A stretch of 64,000 nt of DNA from Phyllobacterium chamaecytisi (GCF_020164455.1 NZ_JAIQWW010000020.1:61039-125038); one strand, 5' to 3'; counted from the first letter of the stretch, positions 38,243 through 48,018 are shown. Notes: generated by a model from the letters alone, not told the origin. Translations and numbers: made by a program.

Positions 38243-38326
38243 TGTCAATCAACTTCAGTCAAATAGTTTCATATTGCACTGCACAATGGTAAGTTTATGA
38301 CTGAACTTGACCGTTTGTGATTGACA
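38243..38326. promoter_or_regulatory. Nested inverted repeats in the rhaR-rhaD divergent promoter
   Basis: Outer pair: TGTCAATCA (38243-38251) and TGATTGACA (38318-38326). Inner pair: TTCAGTCA (38254-38261) and TGACTGAA (38298-38305). All four share a T(G/C)A(A/G)TCA-type core, so each side carries two related half-sites, mirrored around about 38280-38285. This is what a DeoR repressor binding both flanks of a divergent promoter would need. The rest of the 221-bp region is AT-rich. Confidence 0.6.
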
Positions 38327-38417
38327 ACAAAATGCGATCTGCTCCATAGCTAGACGCAAATAGCAGCGGCGGGACGATCTGTCCTGGGCTGGCAATTGAC
38401 TTTTCGGGAGGCAAATA

Positions 38418-40514
38418 ATGGCAGACAAGGTCCAACTTCTGGATAATCGTTGGGACGATCAAAAGGCCGCTGATCTGGATGAGCCGGGCAAGCTGCTTTA
38501 CCGTTCCAATTTGCTGGGCGCCGACAAGCGCATCACCAATTATGGTGGTGGCAATACGTCCGCGAAAGTGATCGAAACCGACCCGCTGACCGGAAAGCCA
38601 GTCGAGGTGCTGTGGGTCAAGGGGTCGGGCGGCGATGTCGGTACGATCAAGCTCGACGGTTTTGCCACGCTCTATATGGAAAAGCTGGAATCGTTGAAGT
38701 CCATCTACAAGGGCGTCGAGGACGAGGACCGCATGGTCGGCTTCCTGCCGCACTGCACTTTCAACCTCAATGGCCGCGCTGCCTCCATCGATACGCCCCT
38801 GCACGGATTTGTGCCGTTTAAACACGTCGATCACATGCATCCCGATGCGATCATCGCCATTGCTGCGTCGAGAAACTCCCGCGAATTGACGCGGGAAATC
38901 TTCGGCGACGGGATCGGCTGGCTGCCGTGGCGCCGTCCAGGTTTCCAGCTCGGTCTCGACCTTGGTGCCTATGTGGCTGCGCATCCAAACTCCAAAGGTG
39001 TCGTGCTCGAAAGCCATGGTCTCTTCACCTGGGCCAATGACGCCAAGGAATGCTATGAACTGACGCTGGACATCATCAACAAGGCGATCGTCTGGTTCGA
39101 TCAGAAGACGGCCGGAAAAGCCGCCTTCGGCGGAGAGATTGCCACTGGTCTGGGCGCCGCCGAACGACGTGCTATTGCGGCAAAATTGATGCCGGAAATT
39201 CGTGGGAAAATCGGCGTGTCGGAACGCAAGCTTGGTCATTTCGATGATCAACCGGCAGTGCTCGAATTCGTCAACTCAAACAATCTGCGCCCTCTCGCGG
39301 CCCTCGGCACCAGTTGTCCGGACCATTTCCTGCGCACGAAAATTCGCGCACTCGTGCTCGACTTCGATCCCGCGAAACCGGACGTGGATGCGGTAGTCGC
39401 ATCGCTCGACAGCGCGCTGGAAGCATATCGCGCCGGCTACGCTCGCTATTACAACGACTGCAAGCACGACAATTCGCCGGCAATGCGCGATCCCAATCCG
39501 GTGATTTTCCTCATTCCCGGTGTTGGTATGCTGTCCTTCGCCAAGGACAAGGCGACCGCGCGCATCGCGGGCGAGTTTTACGTCAACGCGATCAACGTCA
39601 TGCGCGGCGCTTCATCGGTCTCCGAATATCAGGGCCTGCCCGAACAGGAAGCCTTCGACATCGAATACTGGCTCCTCGAAGAAGCCAAGCTTCAGCGCAT
39701 GCCAAAACCCAAGTCATTGGCAGGCCGGGTGGCGTTTGTCACCGGTGGCGCCGGCGGTATCGGCCGGGCGACGGCGGAAAGGCTTTTGGGCGAGGGCGCC
39801 TGCGTGGTGCTTGCCGACATCGATGCTGAAGCACTGAAGACGGCGCATGACGATTTCGCCAAACGCTATACGGCGGATGGCGTACGCAGCGTACAGTTGA
39901 ACGTGACGGATGAGGCAGGGGTGATCGCCAGCTACGCCGAAGCTTCCGTGGAGTTTGGCGGCGTCGACATTCTCGTTTCCAACGCGGGCATCGCATCCTC
40001 GGCGCCAATCGAGACAACAGAGCTTTCGATGTGGACGCGCAATATCGATATTCTTGCAACCGGCTATTTTCTCGTCTCGCGCGAGGCGTTCCGGCTGTTC
40101 CGCAGGCAGAAGATTGGCGGCAACGTCGTCTTCGTCGCTTCCAAGAATGGTCTGGCCGCATCGCCAAATGCGAGCGCCTATTGTGCTGCCAAGGCGGCGG
40201 AAATCCATCTTGCCCGCTGTCTGGCGCTGGAAGGCGCGGAGGGGGGCATTCGCGTCAATACGGTCAATCCTGACGCGGTACTGCGCGGTTCGAAAATCTG
40301 GAACGGCGAATGGCGGGAGCAGCGCGCCGCCTCGTCCAATCTGCAGGTTGACGAGCTCGAGGAACACTATCGCAAACGTTCACTGCTGAAGCTCAATGTG
40401 CTGCCGGAAGACATCGCCGAAGCGATATATTTTCTTGCCTCGGATGCATCTGCCAAATCAACTGGTAATATTATCAATGTCGATGCGGGCAACGCGCAGA
40501 GCTTTACGCGTTAG
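38418..40514 (+). CDS. rhaD: Bifunctional rhamnulose-phosphate aldolase/lactaldehyde-type dehydrogenase
   Basis: 698 aa fusion. Residues about 20-420 are a class II aldolase/adducin domain (RITNYGGGNTSAKV; HMHPDAIIAIAA with metal-binding histidines; ESHGLFTWAND). Residues about 435-698 are a short-chain dehydrogenase: cofactor motif VTGGAGGIGRATAERL, NAGIASSAPI, catalytic Ser and YCAAKAA (Tyr-x3-Lys). One protein splits the rhamnulose phosphate into dihydroxyacetone phosphate and lactaldehyde and then handles lactaldehyde. It has a GGGAGG site 8 nt upstream and leads the rhaDI operon. Confidence 0.95.
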   Translation: MADKVQLLDNRWDDQKAADLDEPGKLLYRSNLLGADKRITNYGGGNTSAKVIETDPLTGKPVEVLWVKGSGGDVGTIKLDGFATLYMEKLESLKSIYKGVEDEDRMVGFLPHCTFNLNGRAASIDTPLHGFVPFKHVDHMHPDAIIAIAASRNSRELTREIFGDGIGWLPWRRPGFQLGLDLGAYVAAHPNSKGVVLESHGLFTWANDAKECYELTLDIINKAIVWFDQKTAGKAAFGGEIATGLGAAERRAIAAKLMPEIRGKIGVSERKLGHFDDQPAVLEFVNSNNLRPLAALGTSCPDHFLRTKIRALVLDFDPAKPDVDAVVASLDSALEAYRAGYARYYNDCKHDNSPAMRDPNPVIFLIPGVGMLSFAKDKATARIAGEFYVNAINVMRGASSVSEYQGLPEQEAFDIEYWLLEEAKLQRMPKPKSLAGRVAFVTGGAGGIGRATAERLLGEGACVVLADIDAEALKTAHDDFAKRYTADGVRSVQLNVTDEAGVIASYAEASVEFGGVDILVSNAGIASSAPIETTELSMWTRNIDILATGYFLVSREAFRLFRRQKIGGNVVFVASKNGLAASPNASAYCAAKAAEIHLARCLALEGAEGGIRVNTVNPDAVLRGSKIWNGEWREQRAASSNLQVDELEEHYRKRSLLKLNVLPEDIAEAIYFLASDASAKSTGNIINVDAGNAQSFTR

Positions 40515-40539
40515 TACTGTCCAGTCTCGGGAGGACATC

Positions 40540-41832
40540 ATGGCTGAGCTACATATTTCCGGTGAACTGATTGCGGCCGAAAACGACCGGCTGCTCGCTG
40601 CACACAAGAGCGACTACGAGGCGCTGGGCGCTCATCTCGCGCGACGCAACATCGACATCGATGCAATCACCAACAAGGTCGCGGAATTTTTCGTCGCCGT
40701 GCCCTCATGGGGTGTTGGCACGGGCGGAACACGGTTTGCGCGCTTTCCATGCATAGGCCAGCCGCGCGGCATCTTTGACAAGCTCGACGATTGCGCGGTG
40801 ATCCAGCAATTGACGCGGACAACACCCAATGTGTCGTTGCATATCCCCTGGGACAAGGCGGATCCGAAACATCTGAAGGCCCATGCCGATGCGCACGGCC
40901 TTGGTTTCGATGCAATGAATTCCAACACCTTCTCCGATGGGCCCGACCAGGCACATTCCTACAAGTATGGATCGCTTAGCCATGTGAATGCGGCGACGCG
41001 GGCGCAAGCGATCGAGCACAACATCGAATGTATCGAGATCGGTGCAGCGATTGGCTCGAAAGCCCTGACCGTGTGGATAGGCGATGGTTCCAATTTTCCG
41101 GGACAGAGCAACTTTGCCAAAGCCTTCGAGCGCTATCTCGCATCAATGTCGGAGATAGTTAAAGCGTTGCCGGATGATTGGCGTATCTTCTCCGAGCATA
41201 AGATGTATGAGCCGGCTTTCTATTCGACGGTGGTGCAGGATTGGGGAACAAACTATCTGATCGCGCAGACATTGGGGCCGAAAGCCTATTGTCTCGTCGA
41301 TCTCGGCCACCATGCCCCGAATACCAATATCGAGATGATCGTTTCGCGGTTGATCCAGTGCAAGAAACTTGGCGGTTTCCATTTCAACGATTCCAAATAT
41401 GGCGATGACGATCTCGATGCCGGGTCGATAGATCCTTACCGACTGTTTCTCGTCTTCAATGAACTTGTCGATGCGGAGGATCGCGGCGTAGAAAACTTCC
41501 ATCCCGCCCACATGATCGATCAGTCGCACAATGTCACCGATCCGATCGAAAGCCTGATCTCGAGCGCCAATGAAATTCGCCGGGCTTACGCTCAAGCTCT
41601 ACTGGTGGATCGAAAGGCATTGAGCGCCTATCAGGATGAAAACGACGCGCTAATGGCTTCAGACGCATTGAAGCGCGCCTACCGCACCGATGTCGAACCA
41701 ATTCTCGCCGAGGCGCGTCGACGTTCAGCTGGAGCAATCGACCCTATCGCCACCTATCGCAAGAGTGGTTACCGCGAATTGATTGGCAAGGAACGGCCGG
41801 TAAGTGCCGCGGGCGGCGGGGGAATAATTTAA
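40540..41832 (+). CDS. rhaI: L-rhamnose isomerase (rhizobial RhaI type)
   Basis: 430 aa from the ATG at 40540 (GGGAGGACATC upstream); the frame is open further back inside rhaD but has no ribosome site there. TIM-barrel xylose-isomerase-like enzyme: LHIPWDKADPKHL, IWIGDGSNFPGQ-like segment (TVWIGDGSNFPGQSN), EHKMYEPAFYSTVVQDWG with metal-ligand acidic residues, DLGHHAPNTNIE, and GGFHFNDSKYGDDD. Converts L-rhamnose to L-rhamnulose. It is the non-E. coli isomerase type seen in rhizobia. Confidence 0.94.
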   Translation: MAELHISGELIAAENDRLLAAHKSDYEALGAHLARRNIDIDAITNKVAEFFVAVPSWGVGTGGTRFARFPCIGQPRGIFDKLDDCAVIQQLTRTTPNVSLHIPWDKADPKHLKAHADAHGLGFDAMNSNTFSDGPDQAHSYKYGSLSHVNAATRAQAIEHNIECIEIGAAIGSKALTVWIGDGSNFPGQSNFAKAFERYLASMSEIVKALPDDWRIFSEHKMYEPAFYSTVVQDWGTNYLIAQTLGPKAYCLVDLGHHAPNTNIEMIVSRLIQCKKLGGFHFNDSKYGDDDLDAGSIDPYRLFLVFNELVDAEDRGVENFHPAHMIDQSHNVTDPIESLISSANEIRRAYAQALLVDRKALSAYQDENDALMASDALKRAYRTDVEPILAEARRRSAGAIDPIATYRKSGYRELIGKERPVSAAGGGGII

Positions 41833-41852
41833 TCGACCTACCCTCTGTTAAA

Positions 41853-41893
41853 ACAAAAGGGCTGCGCTTCATTGCGCGGCCCTTTTGTTTTTT
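41853..41893 (+). terminator. Terminator after rhaI
   Basis: A 15-bp stem (41853-41867 with 41874-41888, one G-U pair) with a 6-nt loop and a T-rich tail (GTTTTTT) to 41893. It closes the rhaDI operon. Confidence 0.9.
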
Positions 41894-41946
41894 GAATTGA
41901 CAGGCCCATCAGCATTTGTTCTTATTCTACTATAAAACACTATAAT

Positions 41947-41962
41947 CCATTATTGTGGAATA
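41947..41962 (+). promoter_or_regulatory. Candidate IclR operator, copy 1 (CCA-N7-GGAATA)
   Basis: CCA at 41947 and GGAATA at 41957-41962, sitting between a TATAAT box (41941-41946) and the ATG at 41978. The same CCA-N7-GGAATA arrangement occurs at 48029-48044 before the SelA-like gene. Within this copy TCCA...TGGA is also an inverted repeat. Confidence 0.4.
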
Positions 41963-41977
41963 ACAAGGGAACCCGTC

Positions 41978-43507
41978 ATGAAATCACTGAAGCTCGCACT
42001 CCTTCTTGGTTCGGCGCTGATTGCTCTTAGCCCCTCCGCTTTCGCTCAGGCAAAAGGCGGGGTCATCAACGTCGCCACAATCGGCGAACCGCCCACGCTC
42101 GATGCCATGGCCTCGACAGCGGACCTCGTTGGCATCGTCTCGCAACACATTTTTGAGACGCTCTATACGTTCGACAAAAACTGGAACGTCACACCACTTC
42201 TCGCCGCCAGTCTCCCTGACGTTTCGACTGACGGCAAAGTCTACACCATAAAGCTGCGCACCGGCGTCAAGTTCCATGACGGCACGGATATGGATTCGAC
42301 CGACGTCGTCGCGTCGTTAAAGCGCTGGACAGAAGTTGCCTCGCGCGGCAAGCAGACAGCCTCGATGATCGCTTCGATCGAAGCTGTCGATCCCGCCACT
42401 GTCAAAATCACCCTTAACGCGCCCTATGCCCCGCTCGTTTCGCTGCTGGCTTTCAACAATGCCGCCGCGATCATTCTCCCCAGCGAGAAGCAGCAAAACC
42501 CGATGACCGATCCGGTTGGTACGGGCCCGTACATGCTGAAAGAGCGCAAGGCCGACCAGTATATCCAGCTGGCACGTTTCGACGGCTACAAATCACCCGA
42601 AGGCGACGAAAACGGCTATGGCGGTGCCCGTCATCAATATCTCGATGAAATCCGCTTTGTTCCTGTACCGGATGCCAATACACGTGTCGAAGGCGCAGTT
42701 TCGGGTCAGTTCGATTACGTTGATAGCCTGCCGGTCGAAGCCTATGACCGGCTGAAGGACCAGAAAACGACTGAAGCCGTATTGCTCAAGCCATTCGGCT
42801 GGCCGGTCTTCGTCATGAACACCAGCATGGGCATCACCAAGAACCAGGATATCAGACTGGCCATTCGCGATTCGCTCAGCATGGAAGACATGATGGCAGC
42901 CGCCTTCGGCAGTACGGATTTCTATTCGCTCAACCCGTCAATGTATCCCGACGGCTATAGCTGGAAGACCGACGCGGGCACCCAAGGCGCCTACAACGTC
43001 GCCGATCCGGAAAAGGCTGCCGAACTGATGAAGAAGGCCGGCTACAATGGCGAGCCAATCCGCATCCTGACGAGCCGCCAATATGAATTTCACTACAAGA
43101 TGGCTCAGGTTGCGGCCGAGTATCTGAAGGCTGCAGGCTTCAAGGTAGATATGCAAGTGGTGGACTGGGCAACGCTGACCCAGCGCCGCGCCGACCCGAA
43201 ACTCTGGGATATTTATATCAGCCACAGTCCCTTCCTGCCGGAACCGGCTCTGATCGGTGCCATGTCGACCAGTGCGCCCGGCAATTGGGATACGCCCGCA
43301 CGCAAGGCGGCTGTCGATGCGTTCAACGCTGAAGTCGATCCAAAGAAGCGCGTCGCACTTTGGGCCGAAGTACAGAAGGTGATCTATGCCGAAGTCCCGA
43401 TCATCAAGATAGGTGATTTCAATGCGCTTTCGGCCAAATCACCAAAGCTGGAAGGTTTCACGCCAGCGCCATGGCCCTATTTCTGGAACGTATCGCTGAA
43501 GCAATAG
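41978..43507 (+). CDS. Peptide-type ABC transporter substrate-binding protein (family 5)
   Basis: 509 aa. Sec signal peptide with cleavage near residue 23 (SAFA before QAKGG). SBP_bac_5 fold of the DppA/OppA/nickel type: EPPTLDAMASTADLVGIVSQ, IFETLYTFDKNWNVTPLLA, VKFHDGTDMDSTDVVASLKRW. These proteins bind di- or oligopeptides, opines, N-acyl amino acids or glutathione-like compounds. First gene of a six-gene region with an amidohydrolase, which points to an amide-linked substrate. Confidence 0.92.
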   Translation: MKSLKLALLLGSALIALSPSAFAQAKGGVINVATIGEPPTLDAMASTADLVGIVSQHIFETLYTFDKNWNVTPLLAASLPDVSTDGKVYTIKLRTGVKFHDGTDMDSTDVVASLKRWTEVASRGKQTASMIASIEAVDPATVKITLNAPYAPLVSLLAFNNAAAIILPSEKQQNPMTDPVGTGPYMLKERKADQYIQLARFDGYKSPEGDENGYGGARHQYLDEIRFVPVPDANTRVEGAVSGQFDYVDSLPVEAYDRLKDQKTTEAVLLKPFGWPVFVMNTSMGITKNQDIRLAIRDSLSMEDMMAAAFGSTDFYSLNPSMYPDGYSWKTDAGTQGAYNVADPEKAAELMKKAGYNGEPIRILTSRQYEFHYKMAQVAAEYLKAAGFKVDMQVVDWATLTQRRADPKLWDIYISHSPFLPEPALIGAMSTSAPGNWDTPARKAAVDAFNAEVDPKKRVALWAEVQKVIYAEVPIIKIGDFNALSAKSPKLEGFTPAPWPYFWNVSLKQ

Positions 43508-43591
43508 CGCAGGCGCAATAGTCGCGGGCAGGGGCTTGCCAGCCTGCGACCATTCTTCAGTAAAAACTGCAAGAGAGAACGATCCGACCAT

Positions 43592-44533
43592 ATGCTTCGC
43601 TACATACTCCAACGCTTTATCGGCATGATCATCGTGATGTTCCTGGTGGTGACGATCGTTTTCATCATCGTGCGCGTCACGCCGGGTGATCCCGCTGCCG
43701 TAATGCTCGGGCCGGAGGCAACTGCGGCAGATATCGCAGCGCTGCGTCAGCAACTCGGGCTCGATCAATCCATTCTGCTGCAATATGTCTATTTCATCGG
43801 CAATCTGTTCAAGGGCGATCTCGGCCAGTCCATCTTTCTCAACCAGCCCGTGCTGCAGGCGCTTGCCCAGCGCGCCGAACCGACCTTCTTTCTGACAATT
43901 TTCTCGCTGCTGATCGCCAGCGTCATCGCCATTCCAATCGGCATCTATGCCGCATACCGGCGCGGGTCATTTTTCGATCAGGCAGCAACGGCAGTAGCCA
44001 TGCTTGCCGCAAGCATCCCGAGCTTCTGGCTGGGCCTCATCTTGATGCAGATATTCGCCGTACGCTTCGGCCTGTTTCCAGTATCCGGCTATGGCGGGCC
44101 AGGAACATCGTTGATGGAACGGCTGGGATATCTGGTGCTGCCGGCGTTCGCGCTCGGCATCGTCTCTTCCGCGCTCATTATGCGTTTCACCCGCGCCTCC
44201 ATGCTCGATGTGCTGGGCGACGATTATATTCGCACAGCGCGCGCCAAGGGCGTGGATGAGCGCCGGGTCGTGTTGAAACATGCCTTCAAAAACGCGCTGA
44301 TTCCGATCCTCACCGTGCTGGGTTTAACGGCAGCAGTGCTGATCTCGGGTGCTGTTGTCACAGAGACGGTGTTTGGTCTTCCCGGTGTCGGCAGTCTTGT
44401 GGTGTCAGCGGTGCTGCGGCGCGACTATCCTGTTATCCAGGGCGCGCTGCTGATCATCGCTGCACTCTACGTCCTCATCAACTTCGCTATCGATATGCTC
44501 TACCTCGTCGTCGATCCAAGGGTGCGCTACTGA
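43592..44533 (+). CDS. Peptide ABC transporter permease (DppB type)
   Basis: 313 aa inner-membrane permease. Typical N-terminus MLRYILQRFIGMIIVMFLVV, VTPGDPAAVMLGPEATAADI, six membrane segments and the EAA loop DYIRTARAKGVDERRVVLKHAFKN (an ATPase contact). It shares one base with the next permease (TGATG). The 84-nt gap after the binding protein has no strong terminator. Confidence 0.94.
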   Translation: MLRYILQRFIGMIIVMFLVVTIVFIIVRVTPGDPAAVMLGPEATAADIAALRQQLGLDQSILLQYVYFIGNLFKGDLGQSIFLNQPVLQALAQRAEPTFFLTIFSLLIASVIAIPIGIYAAYRRGSFFDQAATAVAMLAASIPSFWLGLILMQIFAVRFGLFPVSGYGGPGTSLMERLGYLVLPAFALGIVSSALIMRFTRASMLDVLGDDYIRTARAKGVDERRVVLKHAFKNALIPILTVLGLTAAVLISGAVVTETVFGLPGVGSLVVSAVLRRDYPVIQGALLIIAALYVLINFAIDMLYLVVDPRVRY

Positions 44534-45402
44534 TGGCCGATATTGCAACCAACGTCCCGACAAGCGAGCCCTCAAAGTTTTTCCGGATATTGATCCGGCG
44601 CAAGACCGTACTGTTCGGGCTGATCGTTCTCGCCATTTTCGTGCTCCTTGCGGTCTTCGCACCCCTGATCACACCCTATTCGCCGAGCAAATTATCCATC
44701 GTCAACCGTCTGAAGCCGCCAAGCATGAAGTGGTTCTTCGGCACGGATGAATTCGGCCGCGACGTGTTCTCGCGGACGATCTTTTCGGCACGGTTGTCGC
44801 TACTGGTCGGTTTCGCCGTGGTTGTGCTTGCATCACTGATCGGTGTGACCCTCGGCATCCTTGCTGGATTTTTCCAAAAGCTCGATGCGCCGATTACCCG
44901 CCTTATCGACGCGATGATGGCTTTTCCGGATATTCTGTTGGCGATTGCGCTCGTTGCAGCACTCGGGCCATCGCTGACCACGGTCATTGTCGCGCTCAGT
45001 ATCGTCTATGCGCCGCGCCTCGCCCGTATCGTTCGCGCCTCGACATTGGTCATTCGTGAACTGCCCTATGTGGAGGCGGCGACATCGCTTGGAATCTCAA
45101 CGCCGCATATCATGACGCGGCATATCCTGCGCAATCTGCTATCGCCGATTCTCGTGCAAGGCACATTCCTCTTCGCCAATGCCATGCTGGCGGAAGCGGG
45201 TCTTTCATTCCTCGGGCTTGGCGTCAGTCCGGAAGTGCCGACCTGGGGCACGATGATCGCGTCCGGCCGGCAATATATCGGCAAGGCGGACTGGATGACG
45301 CTGTTCCCCGGTATCGCCATCGTGCTCGCCGTTCTTTCCCTGCAGATGGTCGGCGACGGTTTCCGCGACCTTCTCGACCCCCGCCTCAGAAAGGATCTTT
45401 GA
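44533..45402 (+). CDS. Peptide ABC transporter permease (DppC type)
   Basis: 289 aa. N-terminal cytoplasmic leader, a first membrane segment (LFGLIVLAIFVLLAVFAPLI), FGTDEFGRDVFSRTIFSARLS (diagnostic for DppC/OppC) and the EAA loop LPYVEAATSLGISTPHIMTRHIL. Partner of the DppB-type subunit. Confidence 0.94.
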   Translation: MADIATNVPTSEPSKFFRILIRRKTVLFGLIVLAIFVLLAVFAPLITPYSPSKLSIVNRLKPPSMKWFFGTDEFGRDVFSRTIFSARLSLLVGFAVVVLASLIGVTLGILAGFFQKLDAPITRLIDAMMAFPDILLAIALVAALGPSLTTVIVALSIVYAPRLARIVRASTLVIRELPYVEAATSLGISTPHIMTRHILRNLLSPILVQGTFLFANAMLAEAGLSFLGLGVSPEVPTWGTMIASGRQYIGKADWMTLFPGIAIVLAVLSLQMVGDGFRDLLDPRLRKDL

Positions 45403-45404
45403 TC

Positions 45405-46631
45405 ATGCCTGCATCTTCCGCAACCGCCGGTTCTCCAATGGAAGGGCGCTTGCTGCTGACCAATGTCAAACCGGTTTCGTTCGGACCGACTGCGCCTTCG
45501 TCCAGCATCGACATCCTGATCGATGCTGACGGCAAGATCGCCGAGTTTGGCCCTTCGCTGAAGGTTCACGGCGATGTGCGCCGTGTCGACGGCAAGGGCG
45601 CATGGATTTCCCCGGGCTGGGTCGATCTACACACGCATATCTGGCATGGCGGCACGGATATTTCGGTGCGTCCGCAACTATGCGGCGCCGAACGGGGCGT
45701 CACCACCATCGTTGATGCGGGCTCGGCGGGCGAAGCCAATTTCCATGGATTTCGCGAATACATCATTGATCCGGCACGTGAACGTATCAAGGCGTTTCTG
45801 AACCTCGGCTCCATCGGGCTCGTAGCCTGCAACCGGGTCAGCGAACTCAGCGATATCAAGTCGATCGATATCGATCGTACCGTTGCCTGCGTTAATGAAA
45901 ACCGTGATCACATCGTCGGACTGAAGGTGCGTGCCAGCCATGTGATCACCGGCTCCTGGGGTGTCACTCCGGTTAAAGTCGGCAAGAAGCTCGCCAAGAT
46001 ATTGAAAATCCCGATGATGGTGCATGTTGGCGAACCGCCGGCGCTCTATGACGAGGTGCTGGAAATCCTCGGCCCGGGAGACATCATCACCCACTGCTTC
46101 AACGGCAAGGTCGGCAGCAGCATCATCGAGGACGACGAGTTGTTCGAACTGGCGGCGCGTTGTGCAGGGGAGGGGATACGCCTCGACATCGGTCACGGCG
46201 GCGCATCATTCTCCTTCCGCGTGGCGGAAGTCGCGATCCAGCGCGGACTTCTGCCGTTTTCGATCTCGACCGATATTCATCTGCGCAGCCTGAACTTCGC
46301 AGTGTGGGACCTCGGCACCACGATGTCTAAACTCCTGAGCGTCGGGATGCCGTTCGACAAGGTGGTGGAAGCGGTGACGCTCTCTCCGGCGTCTGCGATC
46401 AACCTGCCGACCGAGAACCTCCTGTCGGTTGGAACGCGTGCGGATTTCACCATCTTCGAGCTCGCCGATTCCGATCTCACAGTCATCGACTCGATGGGTT
46501 ACGAAGCAAGGCTCGACAAGCTGTTCGAACCACACTGGGCGGTGCTCGGCAATGAACCGATCGCCGCCAGCCGCTACCAGCCCGTCAAGCCTGAAACATC
46601 CGGCGCCATTGCGCCCTATTCATACCGTTGA
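45405..46631 (+). CDS. Amidohydrolase/deacetylase-family metallohydrolase
   Basis: 408 aa from the ATG at 45405 (AAAGGA upstream); a TTG six bases earlier is the alternative. TIM-barrel amidohydrolase: metal-binding HxH in GWVDLHTHIWHG near residue 75, a candidate bridging lysine in VGLKVRASH, histidines in MMVHVGEPP and DIITHCFNG, and the final aspartate in SISTDIHLRS. Related family members remove acyl groups from amino compounds or open cyclic amides. In this operon it should hydrolyse the imported amide. Substrate unknown. Confidence 0.85.
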   Translation: MPASSATAGSPMEGRLLLTNVKPVSFGPTAPSSSIDILIDADGKIAEFGPSLKVHGDVRRVDGKGAWISPGWVDLHTHIWHGGTDISVRPQLCGAERGVTTIVDAGSAGEANFHGFREYIIDPARERIKAFLNLGSIGLVACNRVSELSDIKSIDIDRTVACVNENRDHIVGLKVRASHVITGSWGVTPVKVGKKLAKILKIPMMVHVGEPPALYDEVLEILGPGDIITHCFNGKVGSSIIEDDELFELAARCAGEGIRLDIGHGGASFSFRVAEVAIQRGLLPFSISTDIHLRSLNFAVWDLGTTMSKLLSVGMPFDKVVEAVTLSPASAINLPTENLLSVGTRADFTIFELADSDLTVIDSMGYEARLDKLFEPHWAVLGNEPIAASRYQPVKPETSGAIAPYSYR

Positions 46632-46641
46632 GGAATTCGCC

Positions 46642-47139
46642 TTGAGTGACCTATCAAGCCCGGCAATCGATGCCGACGTTTCCCCTTATGATCGCCTCAA
46701 GGCGCTGGGCATAATTCTTCCCCCAGCGCCGAGCCCGATCGCGAATTTCGTCACCCACATTCAGGAAGGCAATATGCTGTATCTGTCCGGGCAGGGGCCG
46801 CGCGAAGATGACGGTTACATGCATACCGGCAAGGTCGGAGGTTATGTGAGCGTTGACGAAGCTTACAAGCACGCGCGTCTGACCGGCATCAACCTGCTTG
46901 CGGTCATGCATTCGGCGCTCGGAGATTTGCGGCGGGTGAAACGTGTGGTGAAGCTTCTGGGCATGGTCAATGCAGTGCCGGATTTTGCCGATCATCCCTC
47001 GGTCATCAACGGATGCTCGGACTTGCTGATCAATGTTTTTGGTGAAGCTGGCAATCATGCGCGTTCAGCCGTTGGTTTCAGCTCGCTGCCCGGCAATATC
47101 ACCGTGGAAATCGAGGCAATCATCTCGTTGAAGGACTAG
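46642..47139 (+). CDS. RidA-family (YjgF/Rid) protein
   Basis: 165 aa. The start is a TTG at 46642 preceded by GAGGAA; the open frame further back lies inside the amidohydrolase gene. A leader of about 40 residues is followed by the Rid fold: NMLYLSGQGPRED, GYVSVDEAYKHARLTGINLLAVM, VKLLGMVNAVPDF, and a late GNITVEIEAIISL. RidA proteins hydrolyse reactive enamines/imines released by PLP enzymes. A conserved arginine in the usual R-105-like position is not obvious (SAVGFSSLPGN), so it may be a Rid paralogue rather than true RidA. Confidence 0.85.
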   Translation: MSDLSSPAIDADVSPYDRLKALGIILPPAPSPIANFVTHIQEGNMLYLSGQGPREDDGYMHTGKVGGYVSVDEAYKHARLTGINLLAVMHSALGDLRRVKRVVKLLGMVNAVPDFADHPSVINGCSDLLINVFGEAGNHARSAVGFSSLPGNITVEIEAIISLKD

Positions 47140-47140
47140 G

Positions 47141-47965
47141 TCAGGAATGACTGCGCCAGCCCATTACCGTTTCGATCCGCTCCGCCGAGGCCTTGACCTC
47201 GGCCGTGTAGCGATCGGGATTGTCGGTGATCTTCTGTTCAGGCAGAACGATGGAAATGGTGGCAATACAGGCGCCATTGTCATCGCAGATGGGCGAGGCG
47301 ACGCAGGCCACGGCATAGTCGGATTCGCCCGCCTGTATGGAAATGCGTGCCTGCAAGGCTTGTTTGGCCGACTCGGACAAAACCGATGGATCGATCACAG
47401 CACGTCCTGTCGGAGAAGATTTCGCACAATGCTCGAACACGTCCAGCCGTTCCTGTTCCGGGAGATGACCAACAAGCAGGCGGCCGGATGCAGTCCAGTT
47501 GAGCGGGACGCGGGTGCCGACGCGGGACGTTACCTGAAAATGCCCCGGCCCGTCAGCCATCGCCAGCACCATCATGTGATCGCCGTCGCGGCCGCAGACC
47601 TGCACCGTTTCGCCCGAAACACGGCTGAGGTTGTGCATCTCATGGTTGGCGACATTGAGAAAATCCAGCGAGCGCGCATAGGCAAGACCGTAGTGATAGA
47701 GCCGCGCGCCCAGCCAGACAGTGTTATCGCCATTGCGCGACAGAAGGTTCTTCTCGACGAGGTCGTCGATGATCACATAGACGGTGGAAAGGGGGGCGCC
47801 AATGGCCTTGGCTATTGCGTAAACGCCAGCCGGACTTCCCGTTTCATACAGATAGTCAAGAACCTGCAGGGCGCGATCGATACCGCTGACACGCGAACGC
47901 CGGGCGGTTGTGTCCTCGCGGGCAAGATTCCCGGATGCGTCCATGTCTGATGTCTTCGCGTCCAC
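47141..47965 (-). CDS. IclR-family transcriptional regulator
   Basis: 274 aa: N-terminal winged helix-turn-helix (residues about 25-85, with GVYAIAKAIGAPLSTVYVII) and a C-terminal IclR effector domain (RVGTRVPLNWTASGRLLVGH; RISIQAGESDYAVACVASPI). It is inserted on the opposite strand between ridA and the SelA-like gene, convergent with the first (1-nt gap) and divergent from the second, and likely controls both arms. Confidence 0.92.
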   Translation of the reverse strand: MDAKTSDMDASGNLAREDTTARRSRVSGIDRALQVLDYLYETGSPAGVYAIAKAIGAPLSTVYVIIDDLVEKNLLSRNGDNTVWLGARLYHYGLAYARSLDFLNVANHEMHNLSRVSGETVQVCGRDGDHMMVLAMADGPGHFQVTSRVGTRVPLNWTASGRLLVGHLPEQERLDVFEHCAKSSPTGRAVIDPSVLSESAKQALQARISIQAGESDYAVACVASPICDDNGACIATISIVLPEQKITDNPDRYTAEVKASAERIETVMGWRSHS

Positions 47966-48018
47966 TTTCAGGCTCCTGCAAATCGCTCAGGTCTCTCGAC
48001 TCTTTATTACATTATAAC

